Source: Bacteroidota bacterium (GTDB lineage: Bacteria > Bacteroidota > Bacteroidia > Chitinophagales > Chitinophagaceae). Taken from it: a stretch of DNA of 64,000 bases. A program made the position numbers and the translations under genes. Shown here piece after piece: positions 1 through 9,299 of the stretch. How positions within the stretch are numbered: position 1 is the stretch's first letter; every line of letters starts with the position of its first letter. The DNA lies in the NCBI GenBank assembly GCA_016868855.1, contig VGFP01000002.1, positions 366,372 through 430,371 of the forward strand. The letters are read 5' to 3'. The notes beneath the pieces were generated by a model. The model did not search any database, had not been told where the DNA came from, and saw only the letters and a list, made by a program, of their open reading frames with translations.

Positions 1-1026
1 CTCATCATCATGCTTGGACTCATCATCGGGACAGTCTCTTTTGCCGGCAGTATGATTGCGTGGGGTAAATTGAACGGCAGCATCAAAGATTTCGCTTTCA
101 AAGGTCAGCATATTATCAATATTGTTTTGTTGTTGATGACATTGCTGCTGGCGGGACATAATATCATCAATCGTCCGGATCAAATTGAATTTTTTTTCTA
201 CGCTGTCGTTGTTCTGGCATTGGTATACGGGATATTTTTTGTTCTTCCTATAGGCGGTGCGGACATGCCGGTCGTGATTTCATTGCTGAATTCATTTACA
301 GGAGTCGCAGCAGCCTGCGGCGGATTTCTATATGATAATAAAGTCATGCTCACCGGTGGTATTTTGGTTGGTGCAGCAGGTACTCTGCTCACCATTTTGA
401 TGTGCAAGGCCATGAATCGTTCACTTCAGAACGTACTCATCGGTTCTTTTGGTGGGGGATCAACAGCAGGCAGTGCAGCCCAAGCGGGTGGCGGCACCTA
501 TAAAGAAGTTACACTCAGCGATGCTGCTGTTGTCATGAGCTATGCCAACAAAGTAATGATTGTGCCAGGCTATGGTCTGGCTGTAGCCCAGGCCCAACAC
601 GTTTGTCACGAACTTGAAAAAGCATTGGAGGCAAAAGGTGTTGAAGTAAAATATGCCATTCATCCGGTTGCAGGTAGAATGCCTGGACACATGAACGTTT
701 TGCTGGCAGAAGCTGATGTAAGCTATGAGAAATTACTTGAGATGGAATTGGCAAACGAAGAGTTCAAAAACACTGATGTGGTTCTGATTCTCGGCGCAAA
801 CGATGTTGTCAATCCTGCCGCAAAATCCGATCCATCTTCTCCAATATATGGAATGCCCATCCTCGAAGTAGAGGAGGCCAAACATGTGATTGTTAACAAG
901 CGAAGCATGAAGCCTGGATATGCGGGCATTGAAAATCAGCTGTTCTTCCAGCCCAAGACGTCCATGCTTTTCGGTGATGCCAAAAAAGCCCTACAAGATC
1001 TGCTGGCTGAAGTCAGAAATCTCTGA
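1..1026 (+). CDS. pntB: NAD(P) transhydrogenase subunit beta, 3' part (cut by window edge)
   Basis: Proton-translocating transhydrogenase beta subunit, which passes hydride between NADH and NADP+ in the inner membrane. The reading frame is open from the first base, so the 5' third lies outside the window; the first Met in frame, at base 10, is internal. Visible are the last membrane helices (including GGADMPVVISLLNS near residue 84 of the visible part), the conserved MCKAMNRSL segment, and the NADP(H)-binding domain III with PGYGLAVAQAQ, HPVAGRMPGHMNVLLAEA, ILGANDVVNPAA and KRSMKPGYAG. These follow E. coli PntB closely. The alpha subunit is expected just upstream, out of view. A hairpin directly after the stop probably ends the transcript. 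Confidence 0.96.
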   Translation, partial: LIIMLGLIIGTVSFAGSMIAWGKLNGSIKDFAFKGQHIINIVLLLMTLLLAGHNIINRPDQIEFFFYAVVVLALVYGIFFVLPIGGADMPVVISLLNSFTGVAAACGGFLYDNKVMLTGGILVGAAGTLLTILMCKAMNRSLQNVLIGSFGGGSTAGSAAQAGGGTYKEVTLSDAAVVMSYANKVMIVPGYGLAVAQAQHVCHELEKALEAKGVEVKYAIHPVAGRMPGHMNVLLAEADVSYEKLLEMELANEEFKNTDVVLILGANDVVNPAAKSDPSSPIYGMPILEVEEAKHVIVNKRSMKPGYAGIENQLFFQPKTSMLFGDAKKALQDLLAEVRNL

Positions 1027-1042
1027 TTTTCATCGCACATAG

Positions 1043-1072
1043 TTTGGAATGCTTAATTTTAAGCATTCTAAA
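1043..1072 (+). terminator. Hairpin after pntB, likely terminator
   Basis: A perfect 10-bp inverted repeat (GAATGCTTAA / TTAAGCATTC, 1047-1068) with a two-base centre extends by four further pairs, one of them G-U, to 1043-1072. It is followed by a T-rich run (ATTTTTAT). It sits 16 bases after the pntB stop and overlaps the first possible start of the next gene, which argues for that gene starting at 1082. Confidence 0.6.
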
Positions 1073-1081
1073 TTTTTATAC

Positions 1082-3310
1082 ATGCGATTTCTTTTTACCC
1101 TCTTGCTGTTATCATCAGTCTCAGTTGCTTTCTCACAACAAAAATTAAGCGGATTTTTCCCAGGCAATGTTTCAAAACAGTTGGAAGTTGAGAAACAATT
1201 CGATGGATACCTGAATGCGAAAGACCAGGATACCTGGCTGCAATTTCTTTCAGCGCGTCCTCATCATGTGGGTTCTGCCCAAGGAAAAGCAAATGCTGAA
1301 TACATGGCGAATCTTTTTCGTCAGTGGGGATATGAAACAGAAATCGCGACTTACAACGTACTTTTCCCAACTCCTAAATTCAGACAACTTGAATTGATGG
1401 GCCCCAATCCTTACAAAGCAAAACTCTTGGAAACTGCTTTGAAGGAAGATCGCACGTCCTCACAGTTATCAGAACAGCTCCCAACTTACAATGCCTATTC
1501 TGCTGATGGAGATGTAACAGCTGAGCTCGTTTTTGTCAATTGGGGTGTACCGACCGATTATGAAACGCTCGAAAAGATGGGCATCAGTGTAAAGGAAAAA
1601 ATTGTCATTGCAAAATACGGAGGCTCATGGCGTGGCATCAAACCAAAAGTTGCAGCAGAACATGGGGCTATCGGATGTCTCATTTATTCAGATCCGCATG
1701 AGGACGGATATTTTCAAGGAGATGTTTATCCTGTGGGGCCATTTCGTCCGGAGCAATCTGTCCAAAGAGGCTCTGTAATGGACATGCCAGTCTATCCTGG
1801 TGATCCCACTACACCTTTTATAGGATCAACTGCCGATGCCAAGCGATTGAAGCGAGAGGAAATTACCACCATCATGAAAATTCCAGTGCTTCCCATTTCT
1901 TATGAGGATGCACTTCCTTTATTGAAATCTTTGAATGGTCCGGTAGTTCCAGAATCATGGAGAGGAAGTTTGCCGATCACGTATCATGCCGGTCCGAGTG
2001 AAAATAAAGTCCACTTGAAACTTACATTCAATTGGGACTTTAAACCCATCTACAATGTTATTGCAAAGATGAAGGGAACTGAATTTCCGGATGAATGGAT
2101 CATCAGAGGCAATCACCATGATGGATGGGTGAATGGTGCATCTGATCCCCTCAGCGGCATGGTGGCAGAGATGGACGAAGCGAGAGCAATTGGTGAGTTG
2201 GCTACAAAAGGAATCCGACCAAAAAGGACGCTGGTATTTTGTGCATGGGATGGAGAGGAACCCTCTTTGCTTGGCTCTACAGAATGGGTCGAGGATCATG
2301 CAGAAGAGTTGAAAAAGAAAGCAGTGCTCTACCTGAACTCAGATGGAAACAGCAGGGGATTCATGGGGTTCGGCGGCTCACATGCGCTGGAGAAATACGT
2401 AAATGAAGTAGCGGCAGATGTAAATGATCCCCAAACGGGTGTTTCAGTTTTGGAAAGAAGATATGCCAGGACTATGGCAAGTGCTGATCTCTCCAGTAAG
2501 TCAAAACTCTATGGCAATAGATACATGAAGATTGGGGCTTTGGGCGCAGGCTCTGATTATTCTCCATTTTTTCAACATCTTGGAATCCCTTCCGGCAATG
2601 TTGGATATGGAGGCGAAGGAAGCGGGGGAGAGTATCACTCCATTTATGATTCTTATGATCATTTTATTCGTTTCAAAGATCCTGGCTTATTGTATGGTGT
2701 AACCTTGGCCAAAACAGCAGGAAGAATGTTGCTCAGAATGGCCAATGCAGATGTGCTGCCATTTGATTACTCCATACTCACCAATACAGTAAATGGTTAT
2801 TTTGGTGAAATAAAATCATTGATCGAGCAAAGCAGGTCCCAAGTGGAAATAGAAAATAAATTAATTGCCGATAAAGTATATCAACTGGCAGCCGATCCGA
2901 AAGAAAATCTCAAGCATCCTTCAGCAAAGCCCATCGTTCCGTTCATTGATTTTAGTCCAGTTGAAAATGCTCTTGCACAAGTGAAAAAAACAACTGACCA
3001 GCTCAGCTCCAGTTTGAAGAAAGCAGATCAGTTAGATGCTGCTTCCTTGAAAAAACTGAATCAATTGCTACATCAGGCAGAACAAAAATTATTGGATGAA
3101 AAAGGGCTTCCCCGCAGGCCATGGTACAGGCACCAGATTTACGCACCAGGTTACTACACGGGGTATGGGGTAAAAACATTGCCCGGACTTCGTGAGGGTA
3201 TTGAAGAGGCTAACTGGATGGAAACCAAGGAACGTGTAGAAGTATTATCAAAAGTACTTTTGAAGTTTGATGCCACATTGCAAGAAGCTGCATCCATTCT
3301 GTCAAAATGA
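1082..3310 (+). CDS. Secreted M28-family zinc peptidase, PSMA/glutamate carboxypeptidase II-like
   Basis: Exported aminopeptidase or carboxypeptidase of the M28B (transferrin receptor/PSMA) type. The start at 1082 gives a clean signal peptide (hydrophobic FLFTLLLLSSVSVAF followed by SQQ); an upstream Met at 1049 lies inside the terminator hairpin. A PA-like insert (roughly residues 145-290) precedes the catalytic domain. Candidate co-catalytic zinc ligands are readable in order: HHDGW, SDPLSG, the WDGEEPSLLGSTEW block with the general base Glu, LNSDGN, and YHSIYD. The C-terminal helical dimerisation-type region follows (about residues 590-742). Its stop overlaps the next start by four bases (ATGA), so it is translationally coupled to the methyltransferase. 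The substrate is unknown; peptide scavenging in the periplasm is the likely role. Confidence 0.9.
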   Translation: MRFLFTLLLLSSVSVAFSQQKLSGFFPGNVSKQLEVEKQFDGYLNAKDQDTWLQFLSARPHHVGSAQGKANAEYMANLFRQWGYETEIATYNVLFPTPKFRQLELMGPNPYKAKLLETALKEDRTSSQLSEQLPTYNAYSADGDVTAELVFVNWGVPTDYETLEKMGISVKEKIVIAKYGGSWRGIKPKVAAEHGAIGCLIYSDPHEDGYFQGDVYPVGPFRPEQSVQRGSVMDMPVYPGDPTTPFIGSTADAKRLKREEITTIMKIPVLPISYEDALPLLKSLNGPVVPESWRGSLPITYHAGPSENKVHLKLTFNWDFKPIYNVIAKMKGTEFPDEWIIRGNHHDGWVNGASDPLSGMVAEMDEARAIGELATKGIRPKRTLVFCAWDGEEPSLLGSTEWVEDHAEELKKKAVLYLNSDGNSRGFMGFGGSHALEKYVNEVAADVNDPQTGVSVLERRYARTMASADLSSKSKLYGNRYMKIGALGAGSDYSPFFQHLGIPSGNVGYGGEGSGGEYHSIYDSYDHFIRFKDPGLLYGVTLAKTAGRMLLRMANADVLPFDYSILTNTVNGYFGEIKSLIEQSRSQVEIENKLIADKVYQLAADPKENLKHPSAKPIVPFIDFSPVENALAQVKKTTDQLSSSLKKADQLDAASLKKLNQLLHQAEQKLLDEKGLPRRPWYRHQIYAPGYYTGYGVKTLPGLREGIEEANWMETKERVEVLSKVLLKFDATLQEAASILSK

Positions 3311-4677
3311 TACTGCCCCAGCAATTCATTGATTCGTTAAAGTCATGCAAGGGCTTCGATGAAAATTCTTTTCTGGAAGCACACCGGAAAATTCCTGCTG
3401 TTTCTGTTAGAGTCAATCCATTCAAAGTCAACAGCAAAACTGCATGCTTTCAAGATCTGATTTCCCATCATATTCCCTGGTGTGAACATGGTATGTATTT
3501 GAAGGAACGTCCTAGTTTCACCCTAGATCCGCTGTTGCACGCTGGCGCCTATTATGTTCAGGAGGCTTCCAGTATGTTTCTTTACCATCTTGTTGAAAAT
3601 ATTTTACCTGCTCAAGAAAATCTGAAAGCACTTGATCTTTGTGCTTCACCTGGAGGAAAGAGTACATTGTTGGCCTCCATGAAACAATTCGATTTGATAC
3701 TTTCCAATGAAATCATTTCAACACGCCTTCCGGCTTTGAATGAGAATATCGTAAAATGGGGGTCTGTCAAATCTCTCATATCAAACAATGATCCCAAAGA
3801 TTTTCAATTGCTTGGAGAAATATTTGATGTAGTCCTGGTTGACGCACCCTGCAGCGGAAGCGGATTGTTTAGAAAAGATCCGGAAGCTTTGGATGAATGG
3901 AGCCAAAAGCATGTTGACTTCTGCGCTGTTCGACAACAACGCATATTGAATGATGCAATTGCTGTACTTAAACCAGGCGGATACCTGATATACAGCACCT
4001 GCTCTTTCTCCAGCGAAGAAAATGAGGAGAACGTAGATTTTTTATTGAATACTGATGTGCTGCATTCTGTAGAAGTGCCCATTCCGGATGATTGGGGAGT
4101 AGTAAGGACACTGTCTGATAAAAAAGCCGGACATGGGTATCGATTTTATCCCGATCGTCTGCAGGGGGAAGGTTTTTTCTGCAGTGTTTTTCAAAAAAAT
4201 CATTCAACTTCGACAAACATCCTCCATGCAATTCATCATCAGCAGCAAATGCTAAAAAACACCAGTGACTTACATGAATGGGTCAAATCCAAACAGCTTG
4301 TTGTGGTTAACGAAGAAGGAACGTTGTTGGCATTGCATGAAAACAATGCAGAGAGTAGAAAAAAGTTCAAGCAAATTCTCCGTCTCAGGAAATCAGGTAT
4401 TAAACTAGGGTCATTCATGAAAAAGGGATTTGTTCCTGATCATGAGCTTGCTCTGAGTGAGCTGTTGGCAGAGGATCTCAGAACCATCGAGCTCTCAAAG
4501 GCAGACGCAATCAGGTATTTGAGAAAAGAGGATTTTGAAACAGTGGAAATGTTGGACGGAACGTACCTTGTCACCTATCAGCAATTGTCATTGGGGTGGT
4601 CTAAGATCATACGCAATCGTTTGAAGAACAATTATCCGCTATCATGGAGAATTTTATTGCAAGGTGACAGATCATAA
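3307..4677 (+). CDS. RsmB/NOP2/Sun-family rRNA m5C methyltransferase (RsmF-like)
   Basis: S-adenosylmethionine-dependent cytosine-5 RNA methyltransferase. The SAM motif LDLCASPGGKST is followed by DAPCSGSGLFRKDPEA and STCSFSSEENE, which carry the two cysteines used by this family (release and nucleophile). After about residue 300 a C-terminal PUA-like region ends in GWSKIIRNRLKNNYP, as in RsmF-type enzymes. The 456-residue length fits RsmF-like proteins. It starts inside the stop of the peptidase gene (ATGA) and is followed by a small secreted protein and a Nudix gene in the same direction. The exact rRNA or tRNA target cannot be told from sequence alone. Confidence 0.9.
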   Translation: MILPQQFIDSLKSCKGFDENSFLEAHRKIPAVSVRVNPFKVNSKTACFQDLISHHIPWCEHGMYLKERPSFTLDPLLHAGAYYVQEASSMFLYHLVENILPAQENLKALDLCASPGGKSTLLASMKQFDLILSNEIISTRLPALNENIVKWGSVKSLISNNDPKDFQLLGEIFDVVLVDAPCSGSGLFRKDPEALDEWSQKHVDFCAVRQQRILNDAIAVLKPGGYLIYSTCSFSSEENEENVDFLLNTDVLHSVEVPIPDDWGVVRTLSDKKAGHGYRFYPDRLQGEGFFCSVFQKNHSTSTNILHAIHHQQQMLKNTSDLHEWVKSKQLVVVNEEGTLLALHENNAESRKKFKQILRLRKSGIKLGSFMKKGFVPDHELALSELLAEDLRTIELSKADAIRYLRKEDFETVEMLDGTYLVTYQQLSLGWSKIIRNRLKNNYPLSWRILLQGDRS

Positions 4678-4700
4678 ATAATGATACATTTGTTACTCAA

Positions 4701-5102
4701 ATGAGAAGTTTTTTATTCATACTGATGTATGTGATTGGTGGTCAATTCCATTCCTTTGCACAGGACAAAACCTCTGATGGAAATTTTTTCAAGACAGCAT
4801 ACCATCAGCAAGTAACTGAAGGCAAATCGATTTCCGCAGAATGCTCAAACCATGGGTATTTCAAAAGCAACAGTGGATGGAAAGACGGCAAATATTATTT
4901 GTTGATCAATGAAGTTTTGCCGGGCACCATTGTAAAAATTGAATTGCAGTCAACACAAAGGACCATCTACGCCAAAGTATTGGGACCCTTGACTCCTACC
5001 AAAGAAAATGAAGGCCTCATGCTTAGATTGAGTGCAGCTTCACTGGCTTCACTTGGCATCAAGGACAACAATGAGCGCATAACGTTAACATGGAATAAGT
5101 AA
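4701..5102 (+). CDS. Small secreted protein with RlpA-like barrel fold (tentative)
   Basis: 133-residue protein with an N-terminal signal peptide (FLFILMYVIGGQFHSFAQ). The rest resembles, from memory, the terminal domain of Bacteroidota LysM/RlpA-type envelope proteins: 'LPGTIVKIELQSTQRTIYAKVLGPL' followed by 'EGLMLRLSAASLASLGI', i.e. a double-psi beta-barrel pattern with a closing small-residue helix. No lytic transglycosylase Asp pair as in true RlpA is evident. It lies between the rRNA methyltransferase and a Nudix gene, with 23 and 3 bases of spacing, so it is probably in the same operon. The domain assignment is inference. Confidence 0.6.
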   Translation: MRSFLFILMYVIGGQFHSFAQDKTSDGNFFKTAYHQQVTEGKSISAECSNHGYFKSNSGWKDGKYYLLINEVLPGTIVKIELQSTQRTIYAKVLGPLTPTKENEGLMLRLSAASLASLGIKDNNERITLTWNK

Positions 5103-5105
5103 TGC

Positions 5106-5654
5106 ATGAATTGGAAAACAATCGCCTCTGAATACCTTTTCAAAGATTTGTGGTTCACCGTTCGAAAGGATCGATGTGTAAAACCAGACGGTTCTGTGGT
5201 TGACCCTTATTATGTATATGAATTTCCTGAGTGGGTGACAGCGGTTGCTCTTACCGAAGATGGAAAGTTTATTTTTGAAAAACAGTATAGGCATGCACTT
5301 GGACTCACCATGATGGAAATTCCAGGGGGATGTGTAGACAAAGAAGATAAAAGTCTTGAAGATGCCATTGCAAGGGAATTGAAAGAGGAGACCGGCTATG
5401 TATTTAACTCATTTGAATATCTAGGCAAGACTTCCGCCAATCCTTCCACCAATAGCAATCTCATGCATTTTTATCTTGCTACAGGTGGTAAAAAAGTTGC
5501 TGAACAAGCTTTGGATCAAAACGAGGATATCGAAGTGTATTTATTGGATCTTGAAGAGGTAAAGCAGTTGCTTAAGTCCAATAAAATAGTACAGAGCATG
5601 CACGCGACTGCTTTGTTTTATGCATTGAATCGACTGGGACATTTACACTATTGA
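5106..5654 (+). CDS. Nudix hydrolase, ADP-ribose pyrophosphatase-like
   Basis: Hydrolyses a nucleoside diphosphate linked to another group, most likely ADP-ribose or an ADP-sugar. The Nudix box is seen as GGCVDKEDKS...ARELKEETGYV (about residues 75-98); the REL-x-EE-x-G core with its metal-binding glutamates is intact, while the acidic residue that usually precedes it is shifted by an insertion. The length of 182 is normal. It is the last gene of the operon that starts at 1082. Its TGA directly abuts the TCA (reverse-strand TGA) of folC with no spacer. Confidence 0.88.
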   Translation: MNWKTIASEYLFKDLWFTVRKDRCVKPDGSVVDPYYVYEFPEWVTAVALTEDGKFIFEKQYRHALGLTMMEIPGGCVDKEDKSLEDAIARELKEETGYVFNSFEYLGKTSANPSTNSNLMHFYLATGGKKVAEQALDQNEDIEVYLLDLEEVKQLLKSNKIVQSMHATALFYALNRLGHLHY

Positions 5655-6938
5655 TCAGAAGTCCAACTCACCTATTACAAACAGGCTTCCACAAATTACA
5701 ATGAGGTCATCCGAGTTGGCTTTCTCCTTCACAAAAGCGAGCGCATCATTGACATTGATATGTGTAGTGCCTTTTAGATTGAAAGTATTGGCTTCTATTC
5801 TTAGGGTTTCAGCTTCCAATGCCCTTGGAATATTTGCTTGTGTAAATGCATAATGTGCCTCCTTCGGAAGCATGGATAAAATTTCTGTATAATCTTTATC
5901 CTTGGAGAGTCCTAGTATTATATGAAGATCTTTATATGCAGTCATCAATAGTTGTCTAAGAATCTCTCTGATGCCATCCGGATTGTGTCCAACATCTATG
6001 ATTGTCCTAGGATTGTCATTTATTTTTTCCCATCTGCCCCGGAGTCCCGTGTGCTCAACGGTTTTCAAAATGCCTCTGTAAATCGAATCAAATGTGAGAT
6101 GGTATCCCATTGATTGCAAACTGTCAATGGTAGCAATTACAGTGCGGATGTTTTCAATTTGATAGTGACTGTTCAATGCACTCTCAATCTTTCTGGAAAT
6201 ATTGTTGTGCTTGATTTCAAAAGTCAGCAGGTCGTTTTTCTCCTCAATATTTTCTATTTCATATACTTGGTCTGCAAAAATAATTTTTGATGAAGACTCG
6301 GTAGCCTTCTGCTGAAATACCCCCATCGTTGAGGAATTCGTTTTTCCGATAACAACCGGCGTATTTTTTTTGATGATGCCTGCTTTTTCACCTGCTATTG
6401 CTTCCAATGTATTCCCCAGCAGACTCATATGGTCGAACCCGATATTTGTAATGACAGAAATCTCGGGATGAATGATATTGGTGCTGTCTAGTCTGCCACC
6501 CAGTCCGGTTTCAATAATGGCAATATCTACATTGTTTTCCGCGAAGTATTGAAAGGCCATTCCAACTGTCACTTCAAAAAATGAAGGTTCTTTCTCCACA
6601 ATAAAATCATGAATGCCTGCTGTGTATTGCACCACAAAATCTTTTTCAACCATTTTACCATTGATCTTGATCCGCTCCCTGAAGTCTTTTAAATGCGGGG
6701 ATGTGTACAATCCTGTTTTAAAGCCGTGCTCCTGAAAAACAGATGCCAGCATATGGCTCACTGACCCTTTACCGTTTGTGCCTGCGATATGTATGGACTT
6801 AAACTTGTTTTGAGGATCACCCAAATATTTGCAAAGCGCAATGGTATTGTCGAGGTTTGGCTTGATTGCTGCGGGTCCTGTTCTGCTGAACATAGGCAGC
6901 CGGCTGTACAGGTATTCTAAGCAAGATGAATAATCCAC
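5655..6938 (-). CDS. folC: Folylpolyglutamate synthase / dihydrofolate synthase
   Basis: Mur-ligase-fold enzyme that adds glutamate to dihydropteroate and folates. The P-loop reads AGTNGKGSVSHMLAS (about residues 52-66), followed by the family signatures SPHLKDFRERI and ETGLGGRLDSTN and the C-terminal domain with DVGHNPDGI. Length 427 is standard. The start is a GTG at 6938, only four bases after a perfect -7 element (TATCTTTG, 6950-6943), so the mRNA may have little or no leader. It is transcribed divergently from the glycosyltransferase and converges on the Nudix gene. Confidence 0.95.
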   Translation of the reverse strand: MDYSSCLEYLYSRLPMFSRTGPAAIKPNLDNTIALCKYLGDPQNKFKSIHIAGTNGKGSVSHMLASVFQEHGFKTGLYTSPHLKDFRERIKINGKMVEKDFVVQYTAGIHDFIVEKEPSFFEVTVGMAFQYFAENNVDIAIIETGLGGRLDSTNIIHPEISVITNIGFDHMSLLGNTLEAIAGEKAGIIKKNTPVVIGKTNSSTMGVFQQKATESSSKIIFADQVYEIENIEEKNDLLTFEIKHNNISRKIESALNSHYQIENIRTVIATIDSLQSMGYHLTFDSIYRGILKTVEHTGLRGRWEKINDNPRTIIDVGHNPDGIREILRQLLMTAYKDLHIILGLSKDKDYTEILSMLPKEAHYAFTQANIPRALEAETLRIEANTFNLKGTTHINVNDALAFVKEKANSDDLIVICGSLFVIGELDF

Positions 6939-6942
6939 CCTG

Positions 6943-6950
6943 CAAAGATA
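6943..6950 (-). promoter_or_regulatory. -7 promoter element of folC
   Basis: TATCTTTG on the minus strand matches the Bacteroidota -7 consensus TAnnTTTG. No good TTG (-33) is seen at the expected distance. The folC GTG lies four bases downstream. Confidence 0.55.
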
Positions 6951-6997
6951 GGAAGGCTGATTGTTTAAAAAGGTGGGAAAACTTCTCTTTGAAATGC

Positions 6998-7027
6998 TTC
7001 ATTTAATTTTTAACCCTGCTAACTTTG
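6998..7027 (+). promoter_or_regulatory. Promoter of the glycosyltransferase-rsmG unit
   Basis: TTC at 6998-7000 (consensus TTG), 19 bases, then TAACTTTG at 7020-7027, a full match to TAnnTTTG. The Met codon at 7033 is five bases further on; an upstream in-frame Met at 6961 would lie outside the transcript. This decides the start of the next gene. Confidence 0.6.
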
Positions 7028-7032
7028 CAGCC

Positions 7033-8148
7033 ATGCTTTTTTTACCTTGGATCGCATTGGGTGTTTTTGGAGTTGTGCTGCTTGTGCAATTGTATTTTTA
7101 CCTCCGTTATTTCAGACTCCTTGCATTTTATAAAAAGTCGGAGGATCTCAACCAAAGGGAACATCCTGTAAGCGTTATCATATGCGCAAGAGACGAGGCA
7201 GATCAGATAGAGGCCAACATCCCCGGAATCCTGGCACAGACTTACAAGAGTACCCATGAAGTTGTGGTTGTCAACGACAATTCACAAGATGATACAAAAT
7301 ATCTGTTGGATGGGCTCTACAAGGGCTACAAACAGTTGCATATCATTGAACTGAAGCAGGAAGCAGTTCATATTCCAGGTAAAAAATTCCCTCTATCAGT
7401 AGGTATCAAGAGTGCCAAACATGAGCTACTGTTGTTAACAGATGCTGATTGTATTCCAAGTTCCGAGCATTGGATCAGCAAAATGCAAAGCGGATTTTCA
7501 GAGGGTATCGACATCGTGTTGGGCTATGGAGGTTATAAAAAGACAAAGGGACTGCTCAATAAAATCATTCGTTTTGACACTTTTCATACTGCCTTACAGT
7601 ATTTATCCTTCGCATTGGGTGGAAGACCATATATGGGCGTTGGAAGAAATTTAGCTTATAAAAAGCAGTTATTCTTCCAACAAAAAGGTTTTGCTGCGCA
7701 TCATCATCTGCCTGGCGGAGATGATGATCTATTTATCAATGAATGTGCAAATGAAAGGAATACTGCCGTGGTGGTTGACAAAGATGCATTTACGCTTTCT
7801 ACTCCTGCAAAAAAATGGTCAGAATGGATTTCTCAAAAAGAGCGACACAATGCAACAGGCAGATATTACAAGGGTTCAGATAGGTTTACATTGGCGGTAT
7901 ATATGATGTCGCACATACTTTTTTATCCTGCTCTTGTATTTGCATTTATGTATTTGCCATGGACTTGGATTTTACCAGCTGTTTCAATTAAGTTACTCAT
8001 CCAAGGATTTATTTTTTACAGGTGTATGATAAAATTGAATGAAAAGGATTTATTCCCTTACTTCATACTGTGGGACCTGTGGATGATTTTATATTATACC
8101 TATTTCCTTTCTTCAGTTTGGAAAAAACCCAGAGCCAATTGGAATTGA
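7033..8148 (+). CDS. Membrane glycosyltransferase, family 2 (GT-A fold)
   Basis: Transfers a sugar from a nucleotide sugar, at the cytoplasmic face of the inner membrane. An N-terminal helix (LPWIALGVFGVVLLVQLYF) is followed by the GT2 core: VSVIICARDEADQIE, VVVVNDNSQDDT, and the DxD motif in LLTDADCIPS. Further on GGDDDLFIN and a QKERHN segment recall the processive-type ED and QxxRW-like motifs. Two to three helices close the protein. The start at 7033 is chosen from the promoter position. The last ten bases overlap rsmG if that gene uses its TTG start, which suggests coupling. The acceptor is unknown. Confidence 0.85.
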   Translation: MLFLPWIALGVFGVVLLVQLYFYLRYFRLLAFYKKSEDLNQREHPVSVIICARDEADQIEANIPGILAQTYKSTHEVVVVNDNSQDDTKYLLDGLYKGYKQLHIIELKQEAVHIPGKKFPLSVGIKSAKHELLLLTDADCIPSSEHWISKMQSGFSEGIDIVLGYGGYKKTKGLLNKIIRFDTFHTALQYLSFALGGRPYMGVGRNLAYKKQLFFQQKGFAAHHHLPGGDDDLFINECANERNTAVVVDKDAFTLSTPAKKWSEWISQKERHNATGRYYKGSDRFTLAVYMMSHILFYPALVFAFMYLPWTWILPAVSIKLLIQGFIFYRCMIKLNEKDLFPYFILWDLWMILYYTYFLSSVWKKPRANWN

Positions 8149-8768
8149 TTACAAAATATTTTTCAGACTTCTCTGAAACCCAGTTAGATCAATATCGGCA
8201 ACTGGGGGATTTGTACAGAGAATGGAATGAAAAGATCAATGTCATTTCAAGAAAAGATATTGATGCTTTGTATGAAAGGCATGTACTGCATTCTCTGAGT
8301 ATAGCGGCTGAATTTGATTTTATCGATGGACTGGATATTATAGATATCGGCACGGGTGGCGGATTCCCCGGAGTGCCCCTTGCTATTTTTTTTCCACACA
8401 TTCAATTTCACTTGGTTGACTCCATTGGTAAAAAGCTCAAGGTAATTGATGCCATTTGCAGTGAGCTGCGAATCAGAAATGTTTCAACACAGCATATACG
8501 GGCTGAGCAAATCAAAGACAGAAAATTTGATTTTGCTGTATCCAGAGCGGTTGCGCCTTTGAAAGATTTATGGACCTGGAGCAGGCCGCTTTTAAAAAAG
8601 GAACATAGAATGGAAGATCGTAAAAATGGGTTGATTTGCTTGAAAGGAGGCGATCTTGCTGAAGAGGTATCAGCATCAGGACTCAAGCCATTTGCAAAAC
8701 CTATTGATCAGATTTTCAGTGAGGAATTTTTCAGGGATAAATTCATCATTTATGTCCCGAACAAATAG
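8139..8768 (+). CDS. rsmG: 16S rRNA m7G527 methyltransferase
   Basis: Methylates N7 of G527 in 16S rRNA using S-adenosylmethionine (GidB family). Visible motifs are LYREWNEKINVISRKD, HVLHSLSIA, the SAM-binding IIDIGTGGGFPGVPLAI, VDSIGKKLKVIDAI, and FAVSRAVAPL. The frame is open further upstream to a Met at 8070, but that extension lies wholly inside the glycosyltransferase and lacks family similarity. A TTG at 8139 starts the protein at the usual place (ELITKYF...) and gives 209 residues, the normal length. Start choice is inference from family length and the ten-base overlap. Confidence 0.93.
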   Translation: MELITKYFSDFSETQLDQYRQLGDLYREWNEKINVISRKDIDALYERHVLHSLSIAAEFDFIDGLDIIDIGTGGGFPGVPLAIFFPHIQFHLVDSIGKKLKVIDAICSELRIRNVSTQHIRAEQIKDRKFDFAVSRAVAPLKDLWTWSRPLLKKEHRMEDRKNGLICLKGGDLAEEVSASGLKPFAKPIDQIFSEEFFRDKFIIYVPNK

Positions 8769-8787
8769 CACACGCTACTCTCCTGTA

Positions 8788-9243
8788 TTATGTTCGGTGG
8801 TATTTACCACTTATTTCTTCAATTTTTAATCTGAATATGATCGGCTTCACTCTGTGGCTATCATCCAAGTGCTGTTCTCTGGCTTCCCAATGTTCATAAC
8901 CATGGATTTTTGAATTCGTCATCAGCGGCATGATCTTATTGACAAGAAATTCCCTTGCTGATTCAGTCTCTTTTTGAGATAGCTCCTCAAATTTTCCATA
9001 AATGATGATGCTTTGCCAATTGGTGATATTATTGGAAAAATCAATTTGAAAACAAATATTTGGGTTTTCGCGCATGAATCTAATTTTTTTTCCTTCTGTA
9101 GTCTGACAATAAATATCTTTTCCGTCATATGCATATGCAATGGGAACGATGTATGGTTTTTGTACATCACAGCAGGCAATTCTTCCGATCATTTGGCTGG
9201 ATAACATATTTGATATCTGCTCTTTGGTGAGATTCCCAATCAT
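8788..9243 (-). CDS. Pyridoxamine 5'-phosphate oxidase-like flavin-binding protein
   Basis: 151-residue split-barrel protein of the PNPOx-like (Nim/Pyridox_ox_2) group, expected to bind FMN. The features that suggest this are the short N-terminal helix region (LTKEQISNMLSSQMIGRIACC), the KPYIVPIAYAYDGKDIYCQT strand pair, the GKKIRFMRENPNICFQID segment, and SIIIYGKFEEL. The family includes nitroreductase-like and F420/heme-binding members, so the substrate is open. It stands alone, ending 19 bases from the rsmG stop. Confidence 0.8.
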   Translation of the reverse strand: MIGNLTKEQISNMLSSQMIGRIACCDVQKPYIVPIAYAYDGKDIYCQTTEGKKIRFMRENPNICFQIDFSNNITNWQSIIIYGKFEELSQKETESAREFLVNKIMPLMTNSKIHGYEHWEAREQHLDDSHRVKPIIFRLKIEEISGKYHRT

Positions 9244-9299
9244 GCAATAATTTTCCGAAAAATAGGCTTGTAAACACCTCTGATTAATGATTTACATCA

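Noticed and set aside
1-1026. pntB as a truncated pseudogene
   Set aside because: The frame is open from base 1 and the missing part is explained by the window edge.
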